Shown in pieces: positions 1-9,365 of a stretch of DNA of 59,867 bases; position 1 is the first letter of the stretch, and each line of letters begins with the position of its first letter. Location: positions 1-59,867 of IMG/VR virus record IMGVR_UViG_3300029267_004697; one strand, 5' to 3'. Source of the stretch: a virus. The notes below the pieces were generated by a model, which was not told the DNA's origin, did no database searches, and saw only the letters and a list, made by a program, of their open reading frames with translations. Both the position numbers and the translations under genes were made by a program.

Positions 1-423
1 GAAGAATATCAAGATACTACTGGTGTTCCTACTGGAAAATTTTATGAATATATTGTTAAAGATATACTAGGATTAGAGAAAGCAAGCCTAAAGGTTGACA
101 AATTAGGGTTCATTGAATTAAAATTAGGACAAGTGAGCGTTTATCTTAACACAGCTGAAGTAAGAGTAAATGTTAATGAACCGGCAAACACAAGTATCGC
201 AGTTGATTTTATAGGAAATGTTGAGGTTAAGACAAACGGAATGGCAACAATTGATGGCAGCTTGATAAAAATAGGAGATAAGGCTTCTAGCCACGCTATC
301 AAGGGAGAAGATTTGATTAGTTATCTGTACACACATACACACTCGCACCCGACAGGACCCACTGGCCCACCGATTACGCCACCGCCTTTTTCTTTGTTAG
401 CTACAAAAACATTAGTTGAGTAA
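1..423 (+). CDS. Baseplate spike-like protein, C-terminal part
   Basis: The reading frame is open from the first base, so the gene starts left of the window; an ATG-less internal start (GTG at 133) is not needed. The visible 140 residues are beta-rich with V/N/G alternation and end in a His/Pro/Gly stretch (THTHSHPTGPTGPP). That ending is typical of phage central-spike and PAAR-like baseplate proteins, where the His residues may bind metal at the spike tip. The stop is followed after 14 bases by the next gene with its own ribosome binding site. The spike role is inferred from the tail motif and position only. Confidence 0.6.
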   Translation, partial: EEYQDTTGVPTGKFYEYIVKDILGLEKASLKVDKLGFIELKLGQVSVYLNTAEVRVNVNEPANTSIAVDFIGNVEVKTNGMATIDGSLIKIGDKASSHAIKGEDLISYLYTHTHSHPTGPTGPPITPPPFSLLATKTLVE

Positions 424-437
424 AGGAGAAAGCTAAA

Positions 438-2489
438 GTGCCAATTTTAGACGACATTTTTGTTGAAGGTCCTAGCTTGGAAGATACTTACATCCCCCTT
501 TCTGGGGATCCGAGCAGATGGCCAAGCGAAACCTTAGAGAAACTTCTATCTGACTTCCCCTTTTTCAGGGAATCTGTCATCAAAACTAAAATAACTCACG
601 CAGACGACAAAACCCATTCAATGTTGGGTTCTCACACCATAGTTTTCCCTAATGACCAGATTATTTTCCCAACTATTGTCAGGCAAGGTAAGCTTTCTCC
701 ATTTGATGTTTTTCTATACAACGGCCTTTACTACCCTGCTACTGAAACTAGGATCCGTCTGATCATTTCCGGAAGAGGTCTGGTCGAATCTACTACTAGT
801 GAACCTGAAAAGTCTACTAGCCTTCTTGAAACTACCCAGACACCTGAGCTGATGACTGATCAGCCGACTGTCTACCAAAAGACATCATCTATTCTAGATA
901 AGCTTGCTTTTACAGTTACTCCTGCTGCAAAAAGCAATCTACTTAAATATATTAGAAGTAACAAAGATCTAGTTTCATTAAGCAAATACCCAGAAGTAAC
1001 AAAGGTATTCAAGAAACTTGTAGACTTACCAGTTTTAGACGATGACCAATATAATACAGCTCTTTCCGCACTTCTTCCTGTAGGAATTATTCAGATCAGG
1101 AAGAATACTGACGATACGTATACAGTTCTAACTAGCTCAGACAAAGCTTTTCATCCGGTTGAGCATAGCATGAGTGCAGAAGAACTTAATGCTTATCTAA
1201 ACAGCTTTATGGAGACAAGCTGGCCAGTCATTGATTCAGTCAATAGGGGAGGGGAGATTACTGTTTCTATGATGGATAATTCAGGGTCGATGGCTGTGCT
1301 TAGAACTAAAATTGAAGACACACTAGAAGTAGTTGATCCTGGGACCTATGCTTGTAAGACTGATTCTGGTGCTTTTGTTAAAGGTAAAGTTATCCCTCTA
1401 TTTGATTACTTGATGCAGCCACTTAATATGAATATATTTTACAATTCCTCTTTCTATTCTATTCAGGATAGATTCGCTGGAGAAAAGACAGAGGATTATG
1501 AAGTCCCTAAAGGAACTGAACCCTCGCCAGGCATGGTGGGAACATTCATACATAAAAGGAAGCCGATCGCGGTGATGCCCTTTACTATTACGTCTTCGCA
1601 CATGAAGACGCTTTATGATGATGCTAAGGCTTACTACGTCAAAGGTGTTTCTCTGGATAACCGCCCGGTTGAATTTCGATTCTCTGATACGTTTAAGGGG
1701 TGGATTAAAACTTCTGCTCCAGGAGAAGGTTCAAATGTAGGATCATCCAGATTACTAGATGAAGCTCGAGAAAGGATCTTCTGCGTCTCTTCAGATGACT
1801 TTGTGTTCGTCAGCTTAAAGGATGCTGTCAATCTTTCCCGCTATGCAAATCAGTTTAGCAAAGAGGCAGCACTTCGTTATGGAGATAGATTGAAGATCAA
1901 GAGCGATGGCAGTCGCTTTGTGATGGAAAGCCATCAGCTAAGTAAGTTTGCTTCTGTCCCTTCGTTTTTGACTGGGAGAGGGACTAGAAAAACCTTTAAT
2001 TTCAACGACATGGACTATAACGACGCTAAATTTTTCTTGGGTTCTGTCGGCTTTGATGTTCCCAGAACTGATGAGATCCTGAAAAAAGCTAAAGTTAATG
2101 GCAAGGTTGAACTCGTTAAGGTTAGCTTTCCTCAAACTATAGCTGAGCGTAAAGAAGAGCTTATCCCTAAAGTTAAAGCTACTCTGCAAGCTATCCCAGC
2201 AATCAAGGCTAGTTTTGTGAAGCAGGCAGCTATGACTAGGGATGAAGTTGCATTAGATCAGACTCTAGGACTTAATTTGGTAACCCCAGATAACATTATC
2301 TACTTTGTCAATGGAATTCCTGAAATGCAAAATACAGTGGAGAGACTAGCCTCCTTGCTCATATTCTCAAGGCTAGGGTTTAAAGATGTTCCTGAAAGAG
2401 CTATCAGAGACACTATGCTAGGATTGGAAAAGATATTATCAGTAGTTAAGATATTCAAAATTTATCTAGAACAGGATGATAAGGAATAA
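438..2489 (+). CDS. Large protein of unknown function, probably virion-associated
   Basis: A 683-residue protein starting at GTG, with AAAGGAGAAAG nine bases upstream. I do not recognise the family. It lacks signal peptide, membrane segments and nucleotide-binding motifs; a Ser/Thr/Glu-rich linker lies around residues 115-150. It sits between a spike-like gene and the terminase block and is transcribed with them, so a structural or assembly role is likely. A portal of similar size would be expected nearby, but I see no portal signature and do not claim one. Confidence 0.8.
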   Translation: MPILDDIFVEGPSLEDTYIPLSGDPSRWPSETLEKLLSDFPFFRESVIKTKITHADDKTHSMLGSHTIVFPNDQIIFPTIVRQGKLSPFDVFLYNGLYYPATETRIRLIISGRGLVESTTSEPEKSTSLLETTQTPELMTDQPTVYQKTSSILDKLAFTVTPAAKSNLLKYIRSNKDLVSLSKYPEVTKVFKKLVDLPVLDDDQYNTALSALLPVGIIQIRKNTDDTYTVLTSSDKAFHPVEHSMSAEELNAYLNSFMETSWPVIDSVNRGGEITVSMMDNSGSMAVLRTKIEDTLEVVDPGTYACKTDSGAFVKGKVIPLFDYLMQPLNMNIFYNSSFYSIQDRFAGEKTEDYEVPKGTEPSPGMVGTFIHKRKPIAVMPFTITSSHMKTLYDDAKAYYVKGVSLDNRPVEFRFSDTFKGWIKTSAPGEGSNVGSSRLLDEARERIFCVSSDDFVFVSLKDAVNLSRYANQFSKEAALRYGDRLKIKSDGSRFVMESHQLSKFASVPSFLTGRGTRKTFNFNDMDYNDAKFFLGSVGFDVPRTDEILKKAKVNGKVELVKVSFPQTIAERKEELIPKVKATLQAIPAIKASFVKQAAMTRDEVALDQTLGLNLVTPDNIIYFVNGIPEMQNTVERLASLLIFSRLGFKDVPERAIRDTMLGLEKILSVVKIFKIYLEQDDKE

Positions 2490-2492
2490 GAT

Positions 2493-2720
2493 ATGAACGA
2501 AGATAGAATTTATAAGCGAGCTTCTGACCTTCTCAAGAAAGAAGGAATGTCCCCCGTAATAACTTATAAGTTCTTGCGGCTACATAAAGGTTTGCCTAAA
2601 GCTAAAGCTGTTAAAAAGATGGTTCAGCTCGAAGGACCGACGACCAAAGCAGTCTATGGAGGTCAAAGAGCATCCGGTAAAGGTAGAATTAAGTCTTTGA
2701 TCGAAGCTATCAAGTTCTAA
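2493..2720 (+). CDS. Small tagged protein (DRIYK family)
   Basis: A 75-residue basic protein beginning MNEDRIYKRASDLLKKEG, four bases after the preceding stop. The N-terminal stretch is a clear copy of the peptide D-R-I-Y-K-x-A-x-x-L-L-x-K-E seen at the ends of several other proteins in this window. The rest is Lys-rich with no recognised domain. By analogy with the capsid-targeting peptides of T4 internal proteins, it may be a head-internal protein; this is inference. Confidence 0.7.
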   Translation: MNEDRIYKRASDLLKKEGMSPVITYKFLRLHKGLPKAKAVKKMVQLEGPTTKAVYGGQRASGKGRIKSLIEAIKF

Positions 2721-2729
2721 CCTATTTTT

Positions 2730-3674
2730 ATGCTAACATATCCTAGTGTTCCTTACGAAACTTTTTTAAAGTATGCTATCTTTATTTATGGAGATAATAA
2801 AGAGGTTAACGATTTTTTAAGGGAAAGTTTCTTACCCCCGATTGAAGATGAGTTTATAGACGCTAGAAGAGAAGCTTTACTTAACACTACTAAAAAGAAA
2901 ACAATTAGGGAATCTATAAAGGGTTCTTACATCCCCCCTAAAAACAGGACCACTTTTAATCACTTACTAAAGTGGCTAGTGGAAACTGGCCTTATCTTCC
3001 CATTTATTTATTTTCACCCCCAGGTTCTTCGTAGATATAAAGGGATTGAAGTTAAGGTTCTCAGGGAAGTTTTCTTACTAGCACTTCACCCTATGCTCAG
3101 GAGAGTCCACAACTGTGCTGTCTTCTTGAGGGAGAGCAGGGAGTTCCAGAATTGGTTCCCAATGAGGTGTTCTAGTCCAGCCTTCGAGTGGTATAGGTAT
3201 ATCTTTTTTAATCCTGAAATGGTAGAGACTGAGGGTGATTGGATCTACTACTTTAGAAAACTAGATAAGTCTGAAGCTAAACTGTATGATGCAGCTAAAA
3301 GGAATAATATAAAGTTTTGTATCTGGCTCCTTGGAGGGATACCTCAGATTAGTTTGGAAGAGCTCCAGGAAAACTTACAGTCTATCAGTTACTGGGGAAC
3401 CCTGGAGAAAATGAGAACAGATTTTGTAGGTGGTGAGCCTGAAGATCGTGGTGATCCTGAAGCTAAGCGGTGGGCTAGAATCGGTATAGATACAATGAAA
3501 GCTTCTACTCCTAAAGCCTTACCCCCTCCTCATTTAGAGGATGAAGAATCATTTGAACAGGTTATTGACGCTGAAGAAATAAAGGATAGTGACATTCAGC
3601 AAGAAATACCGGTGTTCGAAGGTCCTCTAGAAGGAAGAAAGAAGAAAAACCAGGAGGAAGGGATACACCATTAA
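2730..3674 (+). CDS. Hypothetical protein upstream of the terminase
   Basis: A 314-residue protein of unknown family, Trp/Phe/Tyr-rich in the first 230 residues, then an acidic and proline-containing tail ending in a basic patch (GRKKKNQEEG). No good ribosome binding site precedes the ATG. Its position just before the large terminase gene is where a small terminase or a head-completion gene is often found, but no helix-turn-helix is evident, so the role stays open. Confidence 0.75.
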   Translation: MLTYPSVPYETFLKYAIFIYGDNKEVNDFLRESFLPPIEDEFIDARREALLNTTKKKTIRESIKGSYIPPKNRTTFNHLLKWLVETGLIFPFIYFHPQVLRRYKGIEVKVLREVFLLALHPMLRRVHNCAVFLRESREFQNWFPMRCSSPAFEWYRYIFFNPEMVETEGDWIYYFRKLDKSEAKLYDAAKRNNIKFCIWLLGGIPQISLEELQENLQSISYWGTLEKMRTDFVGGEPEDRGDPEAKRWARIGIDTMKASTPKALPPPHLEDEESFEQVIDAEEIKDSDIQQEIPVFEGPLEGRKKKNQEEGIHH

Positions 3675-3682
3675 CACCTCCT
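3652..3682 (+). promoter_or_regulatory. Possible hairpin masking a Shine-Dalgarno sequence before the terminase
   Basis: AGGAGG at 3652-3657 can pair with CCTCCT at 3677-3682, just before the terminase ATG at 3687. The start codon has no other purine-rich site in range. This may lower terminase translation. It could equally be chance. Confidence 0.3.
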
Positions 3683-3686
3683 TTTC

Positions 3687-5720
3687 ATGATTTCCAGAAG
3701 TCAGTTTGCTGAGAAGTTTCTTAAGCTGAGAGGAAAGCCATTCTCTCTAAAAGGATACGAATATTTACTTCCAGTCTATGAAGATAGAGTTAAGGGAAGA
3801 AGAATATTACTGAAGACAGCTCGGCAGATAGCAAAATGCTGCTCAGAAGATACCGAAGTAACGTTATCAAACGGAAACGTAGTTAAAATAAAAGATTTAA
3901 AGGCTGGTGATGGAGTTTGTTGCCTTAATAATTCTACACTAAAAGCAGAGGCGGGTAAGGTTTTAGAAATACATGAAAATGGTGTTCAAGAATGTTACAA
4001 AATCAAAACAAAATATTTAAGGAATGAATTAATTTGTACATTGAATCACCCACTAAAAACATTATATGGTTATAGGCTTTTAGCTCAGCTGAAACCAGGA
4101 GACTTTGTGGGAATTTCTAGGCGTTCACCCCACTCAAAGGGGTTAAAACTAACACTAGAATATAATTTAACAAAAAAGAAATTTAAGAATTATGTAGATT
4201 TTTTTAATGATTCATTTCTGACTAGTTTGCTCAATAGCGATATTCTGTGGGATCAGATAGAATCAATAGAACCAGTAGGTGAAAAGCAAACTTATAATCT
4301 AGAAACCTCCCACAAAAACTTTGTAGCTAATGGGGTTATTACACACAATTCACAGACTATCTGTAATGTTAGTCAAATTGACTGCTTTCAGATATCTAAT
4401 TTCGATAATCTATATATTACTTTCACACAGAAACAGATGCTAGCCTTTGCTAGGCAGAAGATAGACCCACTTCTAGCGGAGAGTCGAAAAATTAGGGATT
4501 ATTTCTTAGCTGGTCCTTATATTCGTGATAGCATCACAGATAAACGATACAGTAATAACTCCACTACATTCCTGCGTCACTGCTATTTAACGGCTGACTC
4601 TGTTCGTGGAATTAGTGCTGATCGTATTTGTGTAGACGAGTGCCAGCTTATACTTACTGATAACATTCCAATCATTGAGGAGTGTGTTTCCCATTCTAAC
4701 TATAAGTGGATGTTGTATGCTGGAACTCCAACCTCGGAAGATTCCAGCTTAGAGGATTTATGGGATAATTCTACTCAGAATGAATGGTTGCTTAAATGTC
4801 CTCACTGCGGGAATTTCAACTATCAAGATATAGATATTATTAAAGAAGAGGGTTTGCAGTGCAGAAAATGCAAACGGATCATGGATAGAGACCAGCTCAC
4901 AGGCCAATACTTTTGCTTTCAGCCTGATGCCCCGATTGTCAGCTATAGGTTCACTCAGCTTACAGTGCCCTGGATGACTCATGCTGAGATAATGTACAAG
5001 ATTAAGAATTATTCAACTCAGAAGTTCTATAACGAAGTTTTAGCTTTACCTTTTAATGTTTCTGAGAAGGCTTTAAGCAAAGACGACATTTTGAAGAATA
5101 TGACTAGTCACCCCAACACAGTTGAATTTGCTAAGAAATTTGCTCAGCTTCCATTGGTAGCGGGGATAGACTGGGGAGGGGGATCCGATAGTTACACTGT
5201 ACTTTCAGTCGGCTATCACCAACATGGAGTAACTAAGATTATCTATTCTAAGAAGTTTATAGGTGCGGAAGCTGACCCAGTTTCACAAATAGATATCTTA
5301 GCTGACATTTGTGTGGAGCTTAAGGTTAGACTAGTTTTAGCTGACTTTGGTATGGGACTGACGAGTAATCCTCTCCTAGCTCAGAAACTAGCTAAATATG
5401 GAATAGGATTATATCCTATTATGTACACCGCCCAGAAAGAAACGTTAAGCTGGCAACCTATAGCAGTTAGATACCAAGCTAACAAGACGGTTAGCTTAGG
5501 CAGGTTGTTCTCTGATATGAAACAAGGTGGCAAGATAGAGTTCCCTAAGTATGAACCTGAGCTGTATAAAGACTTTCTCAATGTTAGGACTCAAAAACGA
5601 TTGCTCAGCGGTTCTTCAGTGATATTCTACGACCACAGAAGAGACGAGCCAGATGACTTAGTGCAGTCTGTAAACTATGTTCATCTGGGTGCCCCCTTGA
5701 TCCACCCTTATTTTCAATAA
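3687..5720 (+). CDS. Terminase large subunit, interrupted by an intein
   Basis: The 677-residue product is the DNA-packaging motor: an ATPase that pumps DNA into the prohead and a nuclease that cuts the concatemer. Residues 51-221 are an intein; splicing would give a protein of about 506 residues. After splicing, TARQIAK joins SQT to rebuild the Walker A loop, with Walker B at ICVDECQ. A zinc-finger-like pair (CPHCG and CRKC) follows in the middle, and the C-terminal RNase H-like nuclease shows GIDWGGG and LADFG acidic motifs. The gene lies upstream of the protease-scaffold-capsid block, the usual packaging order. Confidence is high for terminase; the exact subfamily is not clear. Confidence 0.93.
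   Translation: MISRSQFAEKFLKLRGKPFSLKGYEYLLPVYEDRVKGRRILLKTARQIAKCCSEDTEVTLSNGNVVKIKDLKAGDGVCCLNNSTLKAEAGKVLEIHENGVQECYKIKTKYLRNELICTLNHPLKTLYGYRLLAQLKPGDFVGISRRSPHSKGLKLTLEYNLTKKKFKNYVDFFNDSFLTSLLNSDILWDQIESIEPVGEKQTYNLETSHKNFVANGVITHNSQTICNVSQIDCFQISNFDNLYITFTQKQMLAFARQKIDPLLAESRKIRDYFLAGPYIRDSITDKRYSNNSTTFLRHCYLTADSVRGISADRICVDECQLILTDNIPIIEECVSHSNYKWMLYAGTPTSEDSSLEDLWDNSTQNEWLLKCPHCGNFNYQDIDIIKEEGLQCRKCKRIMDRDQLTGQYFCFQPDAPIVSYRFTQLTVPWMTHAEIMYKIKNYSTQKFYNEVLALPFNVSEKALSKDDILKNMTSHPNTVEFAKKFAQLPLVAGIDWGGGSDSYTVLSVGYHQHGVTKIIYSKKFIGAEADPVSQIDILADICVELKVRLVLADFGMGLTSNPLLAQKLAKYGIGLYPIMYTAQKETLSWQPIAVRYQANKTVSLGRLFSDMKQGGKIEFPKYEPELYKDFLNVRTQKRLLSGSSVIFYDHRRDEPDDLVQSVNYVHLGAPLIHPYFQ
3837..4349 (+). 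other. Mini-intein in the terminase Walker A motif
   Basis: Residues 51-221 of the terminase reading frame form a 171-residue intein. It begins CCSEDTEV (block A, Cys1), has the block B T-x-x-H within CTLNHPLKT, and ends NFVANGVITHN before Ser, the usual His-Asn and +1 nucleophile. There is no LAGLIDADG or HNH endonuclease between the splicing blocks, so it is a mini-intein that cannot home by itself. The insertion falls between the catalytic Lys and the Ser/Thr of the ATPase P-loop, a residue the enzyme cannot do without. Confidence 0.93.
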
Positions 5721-5797
5721 GGGCACTTGTCTTTTATATCTAATTCTATTAAACTTTCATCGTATACATAGTATCTTCATATGATAAGGAGTTTGTA

Positions 5798-6667
5798 ATG
5801 GACCAGTTGTTAGACGGAGAGCTTAAAACATTCGGACCAGAACAGTTTGAAATTTGGGGTGTGCAAGCTACCGATGAGTTTCTCAAGAACGGGGTACCTC
5901 TAAAGGATACAATCAAGAAGATGGCTACTGAGAATTCACTTAACCCTAAGCAAATTGCTAGAATTGCTGAGGTAGCTAACAATGCAACCTTCCTCGCTTT
6001 ATATAAGACATCACAGGACAAGACCGCAGAATTTCCGCTGGCTGACACTAGAGAGATTGTTACCGAGCTTAATCTTAAAGCATCTACAGATAACCCAGAC
6101 AGACCAGCAGAATTCCTCCAGCCTTTACCTTCGATGACAAAGAAATCCTCAAAAGTTTCCAAGGTATTTAATGATTTCTTAACCATGGGTGACGTCACAA
6201 AGGAAGCCGCCGCCCCGGATGAAAGGGAAAAGGTAAGTGGTGAGATCGACCGATTGCGTCAGGAGATTGAGAACTCCAGGGACGCATATACAACTTCTAT
6301 CTTCAAGCTAACCACTCTTAGGAAGGAAGCTAAGAATATGATGCAGAATCTTATTCTGAATGAACAGGCTTCTGCACCCGACTTAGTAGATGTGATGGAT
6401 GAAACTATCCCTGAGCAGAAAGCTACAGGCATGCTGCTGCTTCAGGAAGTTGTAGACCGTCTTAAGAAGTCAGCTGCAGCTACGTCAGAAAACTTATTCA
6501 ATCGCCACCCTGGAGTAACTGTAGTTAATGGTTCCCACCCTCTATTTGGGATAATTCAAACTATTGATCTAGAAGAGAACAAAGGCAGTAAAGCTTTAGT
6601 TGTAGGTGAGATGGCAGAAGAAAAGATTAGAGAGCTTAAGAAATCTCTAGTTAAATCTAACTTATAA
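5798..6667 (+). CDS. Hypothetical protein, possible head protein
   Basis: A 289-residue protein with a good AAGGAG site before the ATG. It is mostly predicted helix, with a heptad-like segment around residues 145-190 (EIDRLRQEIENSRD). No enzymatic motif is visible. It lies between the terminase and the small tagged proteins, where portal or core proteins are expected, but at this length it is too short for a portal. Confidence 0.8.
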   Translation: MDQLLDGELKTFGPEQFEIWGVQATDEFLKNGVPLKDTIKKMATENSLNPKQIARIAEVANNATFLALYKTSQDKTAEFPLADTREIVTELNLKASTDNPDRPAEFLQPLPSMTKKSSKVSKVFNDFLTMGDVTKEAAAPDEREKVSGEIDRLRQEIENSRDAYTTSIFKLTTLRKEAKNMMQNLILNEQASAPDLVDVMDETIPEQKATGMLLLQEVVDRLKKSAAATSENLFNRHPGVTVVNGSHPLFGIIQTIDLEENKGSKALVVGEMAEEKIRELKKSLVKSNL

Positions 6668-6681
6668 AAGGAGAATAAGCA

Positions 6682-7074
6682 ATGGATAAGTTGGCTAGAA
6701 TGAACCTGCTAGGTATTGGCGAAGATGATTATAGTGATAGAATCTATAAGTCTGCAGCTAATAAGCTAGCTAAATTTGATGTTGAAAAGGTAGAAGATTA
6801 CAGTGATTTGATAATCCCGACAAAACTGGAACCGGAAGCAAAGCAGCTAATCAAAAGAGAAATAGCAAAAAAGTACATTTTGAGACATCCGTGGGTAACA
6901 GGGATTCCCACATTAGGTCTTGCCCCCGTGATCCAGAAAGGTGTTTCTTCACAACGTATTGTTAAAGCATTAGCTAAGAGTCATCCAGAATTAATGGATG
7001 CGGTTGAAAGGGCCAAAGACAGGCAAACTCTAACGAATGCGGCTCTGGGTGCCGGGGTTCTTGCTGGTAGATAA
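6682..7074 (+). CDS. Small protein with double terminal tag
   Basis: A 130-residue protein that begins MDKLARMNLLGIG and then carries SDRIYKSAANKLAK at about residues 18-31. It therefore has both tag types seen in this phage: the MDKxARxNIL type and the DRIYK type. The C-terminus is a short Gly/Ala hydrophobic run (ALGAGVLAGR). A strong AAAAGGAG site precedes the ATG. A head-internal role is inferred from the tag and from linkage to the capsid protease. Confidence 0.75.
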   Translation: MDKLARMNLLGIGEDDYSDRIYKSAANKLAKFDVEKVEDYSDLIIPTKLEPEAKQLIKREIAKKYILRHPWVTGIPTLGLAPVIQKGVSSQRIVKALAKSHPELMDAVERAKDRQTLTNAALGAGVLAGR

Positions 7075-7083
7075 ATCGAAATA

Positions 7084-7320
7084 ATGAACGAGGTAAGAGA
7101 TACTCTAAATAAAGTTAGCTCAATGGGTGATGTAGCTTGGGGAGCTACTGAGAAAGCATGGAAAGGTACTAAGCTTCTAAGTAAAGGCTTGTGGAAAACT
7201 GGCCCACTTAACTTAATTTTTTTTGGTCCAGAAGCCTTTGCTAAAGCTAGTAAATCATGGAAAGCTTTTGGACCTTCAGCTAGTAAGACTACTAAGCTAA
7301 TTAAACCTAAAGGATGGTAA
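7084..7320 (+). CDS. Small hypothetical protein in the head block
   Basis: A 78-residue basic protein rich in Lys, Trp and Gly (AWKGTKLLSKGLWKTG). A hydrophobic stretch (PLNLIFFGPEAF) lies at about residues 41-52. It follows the previous gene by nine bases and is cotranscribed with the other small head-block genes. No family is recognised. Confidence 0.65.
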   Translation: MNEVRDTLNKVSSMGDVAWGATEKAWKGTKLLSKGLWKTGPLNLIFFGPEAFAKASKSWKAFGPSASKTTKLIKPKGW

Positions 7321-7325
7321 CAAAA

Positions 7326-7784
7326 ATGCCAACAACCTTGACTGATGCCCAGTTAAATAAACTAATCTCACAGGGATCAAAATTCAGAAGATCGAATTTA
7401 GGTATTGCTATAGGTACTTTACTGGCATTGCCTACAGTTTACACTCTAGGAAAAGAGGTACACAAATCTATTACTATGCCTAGAAAAATAGAAAGATCCA
7501 GAGATAACATGATGTCATTTTACCCTCAGCTAAAGGAATACAGTAAGAAAGACGTTGACAAGTATTTCAATAGTTTAGCTGAGATTGCTCCTATGACAGC
7601 TACTAGCCCAGCTTTAGCTGGGGCTTTTGTCCAGAAGTCGCTGGAGGCAGGTGGGGTGGATACTAGGATGATGGCAGATGTTCTAGATGTGGAAAAAAGA
7701 CGTGGAGAAACTACAGCCCCTAATGTGCAGAAAGCTTTTGGAGAATCAGTAGCAAAAACTGTAGCTGGTAGTGTTATTGGCTAA
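7326..7784 (+). CDS. Small membrane-segment protein in the head block
   Basis: A 152-residue protein. I prefer the ATG at 7326 over the one at 7314, because AAAGGA at 7308 is at a usable distance only from the later start. A hydrophobic segment (GIAIGTLLALPTVYTLG) near residues 28-44 is followed by a basic stretch, the same hydrophobic-plus-basic design seen in its neighbours. Function unknown. Confidence 0.7.
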   Translation: MPTTLTDAQLNKLISQGSKFRRSNLGIAIGTLLALPTVYTLGKEVHKSITMPRKIERSRDNMMSFYPQLKEYSKKDVDKYFNSLAEIAPMTATSPALAGAFVQKSLEAGGVDTRMMADVLDVEKRRGETTAPNVQKAFGESVAKTVAGSVIG

Positions 7785-7805
7785 TCAGCTAAGTAAGCCT
7801 TCATT

Positions 7806-9365
7806 ATGGATGGAATTAGAAAAACAATCTACTATGATATAGTAGATAACTATGGAATTCACCTAGAAATAGTTAAACCTAGAGAAGGCATAGTCAAAAT
7901 GGCTTCTGATATTTCAGACGAGTGTCTGAAACATATTAGCAAGCTGGAGAAAGCGGATACTGATATCACTTATGCCTTGACTAATGCTGTAGGAAGTGGT
8001 GAATACTGGGGATCAAACAAGAACGCCGACTACCTTATAGAAGGGGACTTAGCCGGTGGATCCCTAGACTTCGGCTACCAGACATTTCTAAAAGCTCATG
8101 TTTTTAGGGATCATCTAAACAAAGACCCGAAGTATAAAGTTGGGGATGTTCTCAAAGCATTCTGGAATCCTAGGATGCATAGAGTTGAGCTGCTAATCGG
8201 AATCTACAAACATAGAGCTCCAGAGATAGTGCAAAGACTAAATAACATGGAGACATCCAAGGAGCTGGTTGGTGTTAGTTTCGGACTCACAACTCCTTAT
8301 GAGCAATGTTCCTATTGCGGTAATGTTAACACCACTAGGTCAACTAGATGCTATCATTTAAAATATGAGTTAAACAAAGTTTACTCAGACGGAAGCAAAG
8401 TACAAGCACTAACTTTCAAACCCCTTTTCTATGACATCAGCTTCGTGTGGAACAGGGCTAACAGTGAAGCTCTGGTTCTAGTTAAATTAGCTAGTGTCGA
8501 GCAGAAAGAAGCTATTGTAGAAAAAGAAGTTGTATCACAAAACCCGTCTGTATTAGCTATCTATAAAGATCTAGCTAGAAAGGTTGTGGGCAAGATCGTT
8601 CAGATTGAACCTGATCTTAGCCCTGATGAAATAACAGTTTTAGCTAAGAAGCCGTTGAAAAAAGTGATGGGCTCGCTGACGGCTATGGGTATTATTCTAA
8701 AGCCAGATGAGTTTAAAGCTTTAGTTTCCAAGAAGAAAAATGAGGCTAGTGACATAGCTAAATTCTCTATGGAAGATCTGGATAATGACATTTTTGATTT
8801 AATGCTGCCTCGCTTGCACGACCGTTCTTACTACAGACCGTTTGTGCTTAGCAGAGCAATCGAAAACCAGGATAAACTAAAGAAAACTGCATCTGTAGAT
8901 CTTAATCAGGCAACCCCAGAATTATATAAAATTTATAGAGGACGAATAATCAAAGAGGCGAAATCTAAGAAAACATTTCCTTTATTAGCATTACTAATTG
9001 CTTTAGGAATAGGTGCGTATTACGGTAGGAAAACACTCAAGGAAGTTCCAGAACTAGGTAAATTCCCTCACTTTTTGGAGGCTGGTTCCATCAATCCTAT
9101 CAGCACTGCTGACATCCACAACAAAGCAATGGCAGGCATTGTAGTTCCATCAATACCAGTCAAGTTTAACGAAAGATACAAAGACTTGGTTGCTGGTGTT
9201 CCAGCTGCTTATGTACTATCTGCATACAAAGGTCTTGACTTTTCTGACAAAGACGTACAAAATTTAGCTAAGAATAGCATGGTTTCTTCTGTATATGAAA
9301 CAGAGGAGGCCGCAAAAACAGACGTGAGAATTATAGAGTCAATCTATAAGGAGGACACTAAATGA
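7806..9365 (+). CDS. Capsid maturation (prohead) protease with C-terminal extension
   Basis: The protein has 519 residues. The first 225 look like the head protease of large tailed phages: a conserved AHVFRDH (His103) followed by GVSFG (Ser158), then a Cys/His cluster CSYCG...RCYH typical of this subgroup and likely to bind zinc. Such proteases cut scaffold and internal proteins inside the prohead. The C-terminal half is unusual: it carries KIYRGRIIKEAK, close to the DRIYK tag, and then a membrane-like segment (LLALLIALGIGAYYGRK). The scaffold-like gene overlaps its stop by four bases. The catalytic assignment follows family knowledge and has not been aligned. Confidence 0.8.
   Translation: MDGIRKTIYYDIVDNYGIHLEIVKPREGIVKMASDISDECLKHISKLEKADTDITYALTNAVGSGEYWGSNKNADYLIEGDLAGGSLDFGYQTFLKAHVFRDHLNKDPKYKVGDVLKAFWNPRMHRVELLIGIYKHRAPEIVQRLNNMETSKELVGVSFGLTTPYEQCSYCGNVNTTRSTRCYHLKYELNKVYSDGSKVQALTFKPLFYDISFVWNRANSEALVLVKLASVEQKEAIVEKEVVSQNPSVLAIYKDLARKVVGKIVQIEPDLSPDEITVLAKKPLKKVMGSLTAMGIILKPDEFKALVSKKKNEASDIAKFSMEDLDNDIFDLMLPRLHDRSYYRPFVLSRAIENQDKLKKTASVDLNQATPELYKIYRGRIIKEAKSKKTFPLLALLIALGIGAYYGRKTLKEVPELGKFPHFLEAGSINPISTADIHNKAMAGIVVPSIPVKFNERYKDLVAGVPAAYVLSAYKGLDFSDKDVQNLAKNSMVSSVYETEEAAKTDVRIIESIYKEDTK

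Noticed and set aside
438-2489. Portal protein
   Set aside because: Size fits but no portal motif is visible and its place before the terminase is not typical.
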